Positions 1-7,439 of a stretch of DNA of 21,268 nucleotides are shown here, piece by piece; the first letter of the stretch is position 1; each line of letters opens with the position of its first letter. Position numbers and translations under genes: made by a program. The notes under the pieces are model-generated. The model worked only from the letters and a program-made list of their open reading frames with translations. It was not told the origin of the DNA and searched no databases. Source of the DNA: an uncultured Lachnobacterium sp. (GTDB taxonomy: Bacteria; Bacillota; Clostridia; Lachnospirales; Lachnospiraceae); contig URSS01000045.1 of NCBI GenBank assembly GCA_900550545.1, positions 1 to 21,268 on the forward strand. The letters are read 5' to 3'.

Positions 1-96
1 GCTGATGATTGTAATGCATCAAAGATGCATTGCCCCTACATGTCAAGTTTTCATAAAAATCTTAACACATCTTTCCCCCTTATCAAATACTAATTC

Positions 97-127
97 ACAA
101 AAAAGGCACATGCTTTCGCATGTGCCT
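97..127 (-). terminator. Intrinsic terminator of the GGDEF sensor gene
   Basis: A perfect 9-bp stem (105-113 with 118-126, GGCACATGC/GCATGTGCC) closes a 4-base loop. On the minus strand it is followed by six T residues (complement of A99-A104). It lies just after the stop codon of the minus-strand gene at 135-2099. Confidence 0.88.
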
Positions 128-134
128 CATATAT

Positions 135-2099
135 TTATACATTTTTTGCGACATCTTTTTTTCGAAGCTTTTTCACTTCATACAACTGTTCATCTGCCAA
201 TGTCATCGCATCTTCCAGACTGTGTTCATTCTCCTTCGAAATTCTATATGCTCCAGCTGAAACTGTAACATTATATGGCTTGTCACTATTCTGATTAAAT
301 TGATTAAAAGAATCATATATTTGATTCAAAATTTCTTCATTTGAAGAATCTGTAACAAGTGCACATGCATATTCATCGCCACCAATTCTTGCCACAACAC
401 CTTTGTTGCCAACTACCTGCACAAGAATCCGCGCAATTGTCTTCAATGAGAAATCTCCTTCATCATGCCCGTATCGATCATTGATAATCTTAAGGTTATT
501 CATATCGATATACATAACGGTCAGCTCCTTGTCCTGTGCATGACACGCTTTCAGCAACGGCTCTGCATCGTGGAAAAATCCTCGACGATTTCCAATTCCG
601 GTCAACGGGTCCAGACGGGAAAGTGTATCCAGTTCAAGGTTATGCTGCTGCAATACCGCAAGACTTTCCTCGAGCTGCATCATGATATGCTCATTTGTTT
701 TAAGAAGATTGATCATCTTCACTGCTGCAGAAACCTGATTACTTAAAAATTCTCCATTTTCCAGAACACCTTCTGTCAGATCACACAGGAAAATTCCATA
801 GAGCATTTCGTTTGCGTATAACGGTAATGCAACCAGCTGAATTTTCTCCTTGATTCCATAAAGGCTCATATCATAAATGTCGCTCACCGAAATCTTCTGT
901 CGAATTGCCGGAATGCTTCGCACTTTTCCTTTGTGGAGAACCGCCTTCAGATAAACATTCTCCGGTAATTCAAACGCCTCATGATTCAAATGGATGATTG
1001 GATTCTCGTATGTAAACAATAACGCATTGTGAATTCCCAGCCAATCCATCGTTCCTAAAATTTCACCGTAACTCTGATCGCTTCCCTTTTCAAAACGAAG
1101 AATCTTCATAATAAAATGTTTCATTTCGAAATTCGCACGATTCTGCTTCTCACGCTGCTCATCCAGCCAGTGATTCATCGTCAGATACTTCTCCATCACT
1201 TCTTCGGTATCTTCCACAGCACTCACCGGTCTACAAAATGAATTTCTGCGGACAAACTGCGTCGGCAGCTTTAACGATTTCACCTTCTCGCCATCCATCA
1301 TCTTCAAAAGCATTTCTACCGCTTTCTCACCGAGAATTGCCGCATCTGCACTCACGGATGATAATGTCGGAAAAATCTGCGAACACCAATCCATATTGTC
1401 ATAACCAAATACCGAAATATCTCGTCCCGGCATAAGATTTCTCTTTTTCAGTTCATCATAAAATCCACCTGCAACTTCATCATTCACACAAAAGACTGCC
1501 TGCAGATCCGGATTGTCATCCAAAAGCTTTGCAAATACTTTTGGTGTTTTTCCAGTCATATTTCCTTCCACATAAAGCTTCGGGTCCGGCTCAATTCCAT
1601 GCTCCCATAACGTCTTTTCGTAAGTTGCTTTCCGCTCGATGGAATCCGAAATATCCGGCGGTCCGCCAATCATACCAATTTGGGTACAGTTCAGTTCCTC
1701 AATCAGATAAGACAAACCATCATGAATTCCTTTATAATTATCGAAATTAACACTCACATAGCCGTCAATCTGTGAAGCAACTAAAACACATGGCAACCCG
1801 TCATAAATGTGAAGTAACTCTTTCAGACGTTTGTTTGTCGTATAACATCCAATACAGTTTGCTGCAACAATGATTCCATCCACGAATTGTTTCGTCGCAT
1901 AATAAAATAAGGTACCATACTGGTACTCATACATAATATCCAATTCCTGTGCATAATCACGATCTAAAAATTTACCTGGTAATAAGATGAAATTCACATT
2001 ATATTTCTTTGAGGCTTCTTTAATCCCCTCACTCAATGCATGTGTAAAATCATCTGTCACACCACCAACAACTACACCTATCGTCTTGCGTTTTCCCAT
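135..2099 (-). CDS. Cytosolic substrate-binding domain / diguanylate cyclase (GGDEF) sensor
   Basis: A 654-residue predicted cyclic-di-GMP synthase. Residues about 5-285 resemble the sugar-binding (periplasmic-binding-protein-like) domain of LacI-family regulators, starting at KTIGVVVGG. There is no helix-turn-helix, signal peptide or membrane segment, so the receptor should sit in the cytoplasm. A middle region of about 300-480 looks helical and then GAF-like, with a coiled stretch just before the cyclase. The GGDEF domain covers about 490-650: DPLTGIGNRR begins near residue 497 and the active-site motif is GGDEY at 573-577, a Tyr-for-Phe variant that keeps the metal and catalytic acidic residues. 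The RxxD product-inhibition site expected just upstream is not visible. The ATG at 2099 has an AGGGG about 11 bases upstream. It is transcribed alone and ends at the hairpin at 97-127. The ligand is unknown; a sugar is an inference from the fold family. Confidence 0.9.
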   Translation of the reverse strand: MGKRKTIGVVVGGVTDDFTHALSEGIKEASKKYNVNFILLPGKFLDRDYAQELDIMYEYQYGTLFYYATKQFVDGIIVAANCIGCYTTNKRLKELLHIYDGLPCVLVASQIDGYVSVNFDNYKGIHDGLSYLIEELNCTQIGMIGGPPDISDSIERKATYEKTLWEHGIEPDPKLYVEGNMTGKTPKVFAKLLDDNPDLQAVFCVNDEVAGGFYDELKKRNLMPGRDISVFGYDNMDWCSQIFPTLSSVSADAAILGEKAVEMLLKMMDGEKVKSLKLPTQFVRRNSFCRPVSAVEDTEEVMEKYLTMNHWLDEQREKQNRANFEMKHFIMKILRFEKGSDQSYGEILGTMDWLGIHNALLFTYENPIIHLNHEAFELPENVYLKAVLHKGKVRSIPAIRQKISVSDIYDMSLYGIKEKIQLVALPLYANEMLYGIFLCDLTEGVLENGEFLSNQVSAAVKMINLLKTNEHIMMQLEESLAVLQQHNLELDTLSRLDPLTGIGNRRGFFHDAEPLLKACHAQDKELTVMYIDMNNLKIINDRYGHDEGDFSLKTIARILVQVVGNKGVVARIGGDEYACALVTDSSNEEILNQIYDSFNQFNQNSDKPYNVTVSAGAYRISKENEHSLEDAMTLADEQLYEVKKLRKKDVAKNV

Positions 2100-2155
2100 A
2101 CTACATCTAACCCCTGTTTAATGATATCAGATTAATTTTCTTTTAAATATGGTTA

Positions 2156-2184
2156 ATTTTAGCATATTTTTCATATTTAATCAA
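2156..2184 (-). promoter_or_regulatory. Sigma-A-type promoter of the GGDEF sensor gene
   Basis: Read on the minus strand it is TTGATT, a 17-base spacer, then TAAAAT, with the start point expected near 2149. The -35 box overlaps the last codons of the upstream nuclease gene. No terminator separates the two genes, so read-through is also possible. Confidence 0.55.
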
Positions 2185-3083
2185 GGTTTACATCTTTTAC
2201 AAGGTTCATATCCCATATTTATTAAATCCTCACGATTCCCGGTATAAACCTCCTTATTACTGCCGGCAATATCCCTAACGCTTTCACAATTTTCTTTATG
2301 AAATTTGTGCGTATTGGTGTTCAGTACATATCCGTCTTCTGCTTCTGTATTTTCTTCGGTCTTGGAATCATCGGTCCAGCTTTCGCCGGTGGCATAATCA
2401 ATCGTAATCCCCGGCTGAATGTTATAAACAAACACATGGAATGAAACTCCTTTTCCACAGTCTTCCACTGAATATGCTTCCATCTCCAGACCAGTGGCAA
2501 CAAGGTTATCTCCTTCAAATACCGGTGTCACACGATAAAGTACATGATGATCTGTCGCCTTCACATAATCTGCCACCCGATCCTCAAATTTCAGCATACC
2601 TGTTACATTCAGATAGCGCGTACCCGTAATCAAATTCTTTTCATTGGCATTCTCGCCTGCCAGCTGATATCCAATGAGATGGCATCGATTGTACAGATAT
2701 TTTCCTTCTACATTGTCGTATTTTACAGTGTGCCATCCGGTTGGCTTTACCATGCCGATGGCTCCGCGCTCCTCGGTCGGCATAAGTTCTTTGCAGATAT
2801 TTGCATAAGCTACGCCACATCGTCCGAGTTTATCCAAATTGCTGTATGTCTCAAACGCATCTGTACGCTCCCGATCCTTTTTTGAAAATGACGGTTTGTT
2901 GCCATCGAGTATAACGAAAGAATTCCCCGCATAAGCTGGAATATCTGTCGATTCGTATGATTTCTGTGTATTTTCCTGTATAGCCTCTGTATCAAGCCCC
3001 GATTGCACATAACTGCAGCCACCAAACAATAATGTAAGCAGCAACAACAAAACCGCAATCGGATAATGATTTCGTTTTCTCAT
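2181..3083 (-). CDS. Secreted lipoprotein DNA/RNA non-specific endonuclease with Cys-rich tail
   Basis: A 300-residue predicted extracellular nuclease of the EndA/DNA-entry type (beta-beta-alpha metal family). The N-terminus is basic, then hydrophobic, and ends in a lipobox LFGGC, so it is probably lipid-anchored. The nuclease core is about residues 95-230. The catalytic region reads NRCHLIGYQLAGEN, with the likely general-base His at 135, followed by NEKNLITGT; family members usually show DRGH, so this is a Cys-His variant. The tail (about 250-300) carries HxxxC (262/266) and CKRC (295/298), resembling the Ada-type zinc-binding unit found on other nucleases of Gram-positive bacteria. The ATG at 3083 has AGCGGGAG upstream. 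The likely promoter lies upstream of a terminator-like hairpin, which is unusual (see 3117-3163). Probable roles are scavenging or uptake of external DNA. I am confident of the family, not of the role. Confidence 0.88.
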   Translation of the reverse strand: MRKRNHYPIAVLLLLLTLLFGGCSYVQSGLDTEAIQENTQKSYESTDIPAYAGNSFVILDGNKPSFSKKDRERTDAFETYSNLDKLGRCGVAYANICKELMPTEERGAIGMVKPTGWHTVKYDNVEGKYLYNRCHLIGYQLAGENANEKNLITGTRYLNVTGMLKFEDRVADYVKATDHHVLYRVTPVFEGDNLVATGLEMEAYSVEDCGKGVSFHVFVYNIQPGITIDYATGESWTDDSKTEENTEAEDGYVLNTNTHKFHKENCESVRDIAGSNKEVYTGNREDLINMGYEPCKRCKP

Positions 3084-3116
3084 ATTTATTTTCTCCCGCT
3101 ACCCTAATACCTGACA

Positions 3117-3163
3117 CAAAAAAAGATTGGAAATCACATGCAAATGTATGATTTCCAACCTTC
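3117..3163 (-). terminator. Intrinsic terminator between pyk and the nuclease gene
   Basis: TTGGAAATCA (3127-3136) pairs perfectly with TGATTTCCAA (3149-3158), with a 12-base loop. On the minus strand a run of T residues follows (complement of the A tract before 3125). It would terminate pyk transcripts. It also lies between the best nuclease promoter and the nuclease start codon, so it may act as an attenuator. Confidence 0.82.
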
Positions 3164-3188
3164 TTTACACTTTCCCTGTGACCTGCCT

Positions 3189-3217
3189 ATCATAGCACAG
3201 CCCGCATCACCGAACAA
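3189..3217 (-). promoter_or_regulatory. Predicted promoter for the nuclease gene, upstream of a terminator
   Basis: On the minus strand it is TTGTTC, exactly 17 bases, then TATGAT, with a start point near 3182. The transcript would pass through the hairpin at 3117-3163 before reaching the nuclease ribosome binding site, giving either a short RNA of about 65 bases or a regulated read-through mRNA. Confidence 0.5.
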
Positions 3218-3258
3218 GTGTTTCGTTTCTTATTTTAGAATAAATTTATTTTTTAATT

Positions 3259-4692
3259 TTACAGAGACTCACATTGTCCAGCCACTGCCACACGGATCAG
3301 ATTCGTGGTACCTGACATTCCCAGCGGCACACCCGCGGTAATGACAGCAAGCTCTCCCTCTTTCAGATAGCCTTCTTCCTCTGCACGTTTCATGGCATTG
3401 GCAAACAATACGTCCGTGCTGGTCTCCTCTTTGATCATCAAAGGAATTACACCCCAGGATAAACTCATCTGACGGTATGTGCGCTCCGATGGCGTACATC
3501 CGATGATTGGTGAATTCGGACGATACCGTGAGATCATTCTTGCAGTTCTTCCCGATTTTGTAACGGTTACAACTGCAGATGCGTTAATATCAATTGCTGT
3601 CATGCAGGTCGCATGAGAAATAGCATCGGTAACATCATCTTTCGGAAGTTTCTCCAACTGGCGGAAACGCTTCTCATAGTCAATGTCATTCTCGGTATAC
3701 TCCGCAATTTCTGCCATGGTCTTTACCGCCTGTACCGGATATTTTCCGGCAGCGGTCTCTCCGGAAAGCATGATCGCACTGGTTCCATCATAAATCGCAT
3801 TTGCGACATCCGTTGCTTCCGCTCTGGTCGGACGCGGATTTTTCATCATAGAATCCAGCATCTGTGTTGCTGTGATAACAATTTTTCCTGCATTGTATAC
3901 TTTCTTGATGATCAGTTTCTGGATGGCAGGAACTTCCTGGATTGGGATTTCTACACCCATATCTCCTCTGGCAACCATGACACCATCCGAAACAGCCAGA
4001 ATCTCATCAATGTTATCCACACCCTCACGGTTTTCAATCTTTGCAAGAATCTTCATGTCGTTATCTCCATGTTCCCTGAGAAGATTCCGAAGCTGAACAA
4101 TATCATCTGCACAACGGACAAAGGACGCTGCCACAAAATCAAATCCCTGTTCCACACCGAAAATAAGATCGTTGCGGTCCTTCTCACTGATATAAGGCAT
4201 AGTCAGATGTGCATCCGGAACATTGATTCCCTTATGATTGGATACCGTACCTCCATTTTCCACTTCACACACAATATCTGTATCCGTCACTTCTTTGACA
4301 CGCATTTCGATCAAACCGTCATCGATCAAGATTCGCATGCCCGGTTTTACATCCTTTACCAGATTTTTATATGTGATAGATGCCTCTTTTTCATTTCCGA
4401 TAATATCTCTGGCAGTCAGGGTAAATATATCTCCTGCATTCAATTGAATCTTATCGTTTTCAAAATTGCCAAGGCGAATCTCCGGTCCGCTTGTATCAAG
4501 CAGTAATGCGATCGGTAATCCCAGTTCTTCACGAAGTCTTTTTATCTGTTCCACTTTTGGTAAATGTTCCGCACCATTTCCGTGGGAGAAGTTGATTCTG
4601 GCAACATCCATGCCGCTTCGCATAATCTCTTTTAATACTTCATCATCTGCCGTTGCAGGTCCCATTGTACAAATAATCTTTGTTTTCTTCAT
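3259..4692 (-). CDS. pyk: Pyruvate kinase
   Basis: A 477-residue glycolytic enzyme that converts phosphoenolpyruvate and ADP to pyruvate and ATP in the cytoplasm. The N-terminus KTKIICTMGPA and RINFSHG are typical of the TIM-barrel start. The signature helix ILAKIENREGV places the catalytic Lys near residue 218. GDMGVEIP, ATQMLDSM, NPRPTRAE and MLSGETAAGKYP follow in the normal order, then the C-terminal allosteric domain ending near TNLIRV. The length matches the roughly 475-residue short form; the extra PEP-utiliser-like C-terminal domain carried by some Bacillus-type enzymes is absent. The ATG at 4692 has AGAAAGG upstream. A 43-residue membrane protein gene lies 52 bases upstream on the same strand and no strong separate promoter is visible, so co-transcription is possible. 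No defect is seen. Confidence 0.97.
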   Translation of the reverse strand: MKKTKIICTMGPATADDEVLKEIMRSGMDVARINFSHGNGAEHLPKVEQIKRLREELGLPIALLLDTSGPEIRLGNFENDKIQLNAGDIFTLTARDIIGNEKEASITYKNLVKDVKPGMRILIDDGLIEMRVKEVTDTDIVCEVENGGTVSNHKGINVPDAHLTMPYISEKDRNDLIFGVEQGFDFVAASFVRCADDIVQLRNLLREHGDNDMKILAKIENREGVDNIDEILAVSDGVMVARGDMGVEIPIQEVPAIQKLIIKKVYNAGKIVITATQMLDSMMKNPRPTRAEATDVANAIYDGTSAIMLSGETAAGKYPVQAVKTMAEIAEYTENDIDYEKRFRQLEKLPKDDVTDAISHATCMTAIDINASAVVTVTKSGRTARMISRYRPNSPIIGCTPSERTYRQMSLSWGVIPLMIKEETSTDVLFANAMKRAEEEGYLKEGELAVITAGVPLGMSGTTNLIRVAVAGQCESL

Positions 4693-4744
4693 TTTCTTGC
4701 CTTTCTGTTACTCCTAGTATTCTACAAATTTGATGTATTCATAC

Positions 4745-4876
4745 TTATTTTTTATCCTGTAATTTCTTTTCGTCTGGATTTTGAATGTCCTCTCCGTGAT
4801 TTTCAAACCACCATGCGACAACTCCAGCGACAATTACAAGTGCTACAATCACTCCAACAATAATGTTCTCTATCAT
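4745..4876 (-). CDS. Small single-span membrane protein, unknown function
   Basis: A 43-residue protein. Residues about 2-22 (from MIENIIVGV to VVAWW) form one hydrophobic membrane segment with almost no charge, followed by a charged hydrophilic tail rich in Asp, Glu and Lys. I chose the ATG at 4876 because AGAGG lies 4 bases before it; the frame stays open to 4975 but the upstream Met codons lack such a site and would put a basic stretch before the helix. It lies just upstream of pyk in the same direction. I do not recognise the family. The tail lacks the cysteines of FeoB-associated small proteins. Confidence 0.6.
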   Translation of the reverse strand: MIENIIVGVIVALVIVAGVVAWWFENHGEDIQNPDEKKLQDKK

Positions 4877-4920
4877 ATTTCCTCTTTTCTGTGGCATACG
4901 CGCGATCTTTTTATTATTTT

Positions 4921-4948
4921 TATGTACCATAACAAAGCCATCAATCAA
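4921..4948 (-). promoter_or_regulatory. Possible promoter for the small membrane protein and pyk
   Basis: On the minus strand it is TTGATT, 16 bases, then TACATA, with a TGG extended -10 element. The match is moderate and the -10 box is weak. Confidence 0.3.
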
Positions 4949-4978
4949 AATTGGTGACTGCCGGTGAATTTTCACCTT

Positions 4979-5422
4979 TTAAAGATCATATGCGCAATCT
5001 TTCTCCCCATCCGTCTGATGAATATAACGGATGATCGTTCGCAGAGCCCCCGCTTCTTTTCCCCGAAACGGCATGCGATATGTATAGAAATATGTGAAAT
5101 GCTCCAACTGATTGGTTAAAGCGCAAGATAACAGAAGCGTCCGAAGGATGTGCACTTTCTCCGTGCGACGCTCCGAAATAAGCCTTGTGTCCAGTCCGCG
5201 TGTGCCGAAAACTTCTTCTGCACCCTGATTCTGACACAGGGATGGTGAAGATGTCTCAAGTGTCTGCGCCGGATTTCCCGTAACCGAATCCACAGTATTT
5301 TCACGCTCAATGGATGCCAGAACAGACGCTGTCTGATAGGACGAAAAACACATCCCTGATAATAAAATCACGAATGTTAAGATCAGACATATCCACTTTT
5401 TACCAAAAGTTCTGTTTGTCAT
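4979..5422 (-). CDS. Secreted or membrane-anchored protein, unknown function
   Basis: A 147-residue protein. Residues about 10-35 (KKWICLILTFVILLSG and following) form a signal peptide or membrane anchor; the cysteine after SGM is not in a good lipobox because Met precedes it. The rest is hydrophilic with a short hydrophobic helix near LLLSCALTNQ and an ending like IIRYIHQTDGEKD. I have the impression that short secreted proteins with a similar RYIHxxDGxK ending occur in Lachnospiraceae, but I cannot name a family. A GTG at 5434 and an ATG at 5428 are alternative starts; I prefer the ATG at 5422 because AGGTGG sits 8 bases before it. A good promoter lies upstream at 5462-5490. It is divergent from asnB. 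Confidence 0.6.
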   Translation of the reverse strand: MTNRTFGKKWICLILTFVILLSGMCFSSYQTASVLASIERENTVDSVTGNPAQTLETSSPSLCQNQGAEEVFGTRGLDTRLISERRTEKVHILRTLLLSCALTNQLEHFTYFYTYRMPFRGKEAGALRTIIRYIHQTDGEKDCAYDL

Positions 5423-5461
5423 ATCCATTGCCACCTGTCCAAAGCTTTTCGCTTCAGTGCT

Positions 5462-5490
5462 ATCGTAGCAGATATTGTTCTTCGTTTCAA
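5462..5490 (-). promoter_or_regulatory. Sigma-A-type promoter of the 147-residue secreted protein gene
   Basis: On the minus strand it is TTGAAA, 17 bases, then TACGAT, with a start point near 5455 and a leader of about 33 bases. Confidence 0.5.
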
Positions 5491-5591
5491 TAATTTATGG
5501 AAGAGAAATGAAAAAAATGTATCTTTATATTTTCTTATACATATACTAAAACCAAACATAAATGCATCGATATACGGAGGAAGCCTTTGTC

Positions 5592-7439
5592 ATGTGCGGA
5601 ATTGCCGGCTTTTGCAATTATAAAAAAGACTACCTGAGAGAACGGATCCACTGGGAAAAAATTTTGACAGATATGTGGCAGTCCATACGACGACGCGGAA
5701 ATGACAATCACGGGATCTTCTTATCGGCCCACACCGGACTTGCACACAGTCGTCTGAGCATCCGCGATATCCAGTGTGGAACGCAGCCTATGACCCGCAC
5801 CGTCCACGATCATACCTGCACCATTGTATACAACGGGGAAATTTACAACACCGAAGAATTGAAAGCAGAACTTCCTGCCGGAAAATTTCATTTTAAAACA
5901 ACCTCTGATACCGAAGTCATCCTTTACTGTTATATGCACTTCGGACCTTCTTTTGTCCAAAAATTGAATGGAATCTTCGCCTTTGCCATCTATGATGAAC
6001 AAAAGCAGCAGCTTCTGCTCTACCGTGACCGCGCCGGTGTCAAACCGCTCTTCTATACGCAGATGGAAGGCTCTCTGGTCTTTGGTTCGGAACCCAAAGC
6101 GCTCTTTTGCCATCCTTCCATCACCCCTGCAATCGACCGTCAGGGCATGCAGGAACTTCTTGCGATCGGACCTGCACACACATCCGGCACCTGTATTTTC
6201 CAAAATCTTTCCGAGGTTCTTCCCGGACATTTTATGGTCTATTCACCACAAGGTCTGCATGACACCTGTTATTGGGAACTTTCCTGTCACCCACACACCG
6301 ATGCCTACGCCGACACCGTAGATCATGTGCGTTTTCTGGTGGAAGATGCCATTACCCGTCAGCTTGTATCCGATGTGGAAGTCTGTACTTTCCTGTCCGG
6401 CGGTATCGATTCAAGTATCGTCACCGCGATTTCGCACAACGCACTTGCAAAACAGGGGGTGACATTAAATACGTTTTCCTTTGATTTCGAGGGAAATGAT
6501 AAATACTTTACTTCAAGTACCTTCCAGCCAGAACAGGATGTCACCTATGTAAAAAAGATGCTTGCCGCTTATCCTACGAATCATACCTATCTGTTCTGTA
6601 ACGAAGAACAACTGTTTTGCGAACTGTACTCCGCAGTAGATGCCAAAGATCTGCCCGGTATGACCGATGTGGACGCATCGCTTCTGTACTTCTGTTCTCT
6701 GGTAAGTAAACATAATAAAGTTGCTTTAACGGGAGAATGTGCCGATGAGATTTTCGGCGGATACCCATGGTTTTATCGGGATGATTTGTTCCATGCCAAC
6801 GGTTTCCCATGGTCTTTTGATCTGACTGCGCGGACGGCTTTTCTGACCGACGAAGTTGTAAAAGATCTGAATCTGACCGATTATTCCTATCAGCACTACT
6901 TAGAATCCAAAGCAAAAGCGCCTCTTCTCGATGGCGAGAGCAAAGAAGAAGAACGCCGGCGCATCATCGGCTATCTGAATATCAAATGGTTTATGCAGAC
7001 ACTGCTCGACCGCATGGACCGCACAAGTATGTACAGTGGTTTAGAGGCCCGTGTACCTTTTGCCGACCATCGCATCATTGAATATGTCTATAACGTGCCG
7101 TGGCATATGAAATATCAAAACGGGGTGGAAAAAACGTTGTTAAGGGACGCTTTTTGCGATGTTCTTCCATCCGAACTACTCCACCGCAAAAAGAGCCCCT
7201 ACCCAAAGACCTATCATCCGGGATATGAAAAACTTCTGGTTTCAGAAATGCGCCGTATTCTTTCCGATACCAATGCACCGATCCAGTCTCTTGTAGATCC
7301 ATCAAAAGTCCGTGCATTTCTCGATGCTCCAAAACAATACGGCAGTCCGTGGTTTGGCCAGCTGATGGCCGGCCCGCAATTGATCGCATATTTTATCCAG
7401 ATCAATTATTGGATGGAAAAATACCATCTGCAGTTTTAA
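5592..7439 (+). CDS. asnB: Asparagine synthase (glutamine-hydrolysing)
   Basis: A 615-residue cytoplasmic enzyme that makes asparagine from aspartate, ATP and glutamine. The start is fixed by chemistry: the ATG at 5592 gives MCGIAGF, exposing the catalytic Cys nucleophile after Met removal, and GGAGG lies 11 bases before it. The in-frame ATG at 5562 would bury that Cys and is rejected. The N-terminal class II glutaminase domain (about 1-200) shows RRRGND, LAHSRLSI, YNGEIYN and the DTEV loop. The synthetase domain follows, with the ATP-binding SGGIDSS at 269-275 and GECADEIFGGYPW. Length fits the AsnB/AsnO group. Its last four bases overlap the stop-codon end of the convergent mgtE, and no terminator is visible between them. 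A TATACT at 5542-5547 could be its -10 box, but no clear -35 accompanies it. Confidence 0.95.
   Translation: MCGIAGFCNYKKDYLRERIHWEKILTDMWQSIRRRGNDNHGIFLSAHTGLAHSRLSIRDIQCGTQPMTRTVHDHTCTIVYNGEIYNTEELKAELPAGKFHFKTTSDTEVILYCYMHFGPSFVQKLNGIFAFAIYDEQKQQLLLYRDRAGVKPLFYTQMEGSLVFGSEPKALFCHPSITPAIDRQGMQELLAIGPAHTSGTCIFQNLSEVLPGHFMVYSPQGLHDTCYWELSCHPHTDAYADTVDHVRFLVEDAITRQLVSDVEVCTFLSGGIDSSIVTAISHNALAKQGVTLNTFSFDFEGNDKYFTSSTFQPEQDVTYVKKMLAAYPTNHTYLFCNEEQLFCELYSAVDAKDLPGMTDVDASLLYFCSLVSKHNKVALTGECADEIFGGYPWFYRDDLFHANGFPWSFDLTARTAFLTDEVVKDLNLTDYSYQHYLESKAKAPLLDGESKEEERRRIIGYLNIKWFMQTLLDRMDRTSMYSGLEARVPFADHRIIEYVYNVPWHMKYQNGVEKTLLRDAFCDVLPSELLHRKKSPYPKTYHPGYEKLLVSEMRRILSDTNAPIQSLVDPSKVRAFLDAPKQYGSPWFGQLMAGPQLIAYFIQINYWMEKYHLQF

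Noticed and set aside
13..31. Perfect inverted repeat AATGCATC AAA GATGCATT at the left edge
   Set aside because: It is short, lacks a T tract and has no gene context in the window, so I could not support a role. The shared GATGCAT with the right-edge hairpin is probably chance.
3613..4506. 297-codon open frame on the plus strand inside pyk
   Set aside because: It is fully antisense to an intact pyruvate kinase and its composition (Arg, His, Ile and Phe rich) looks like a frame shadow.
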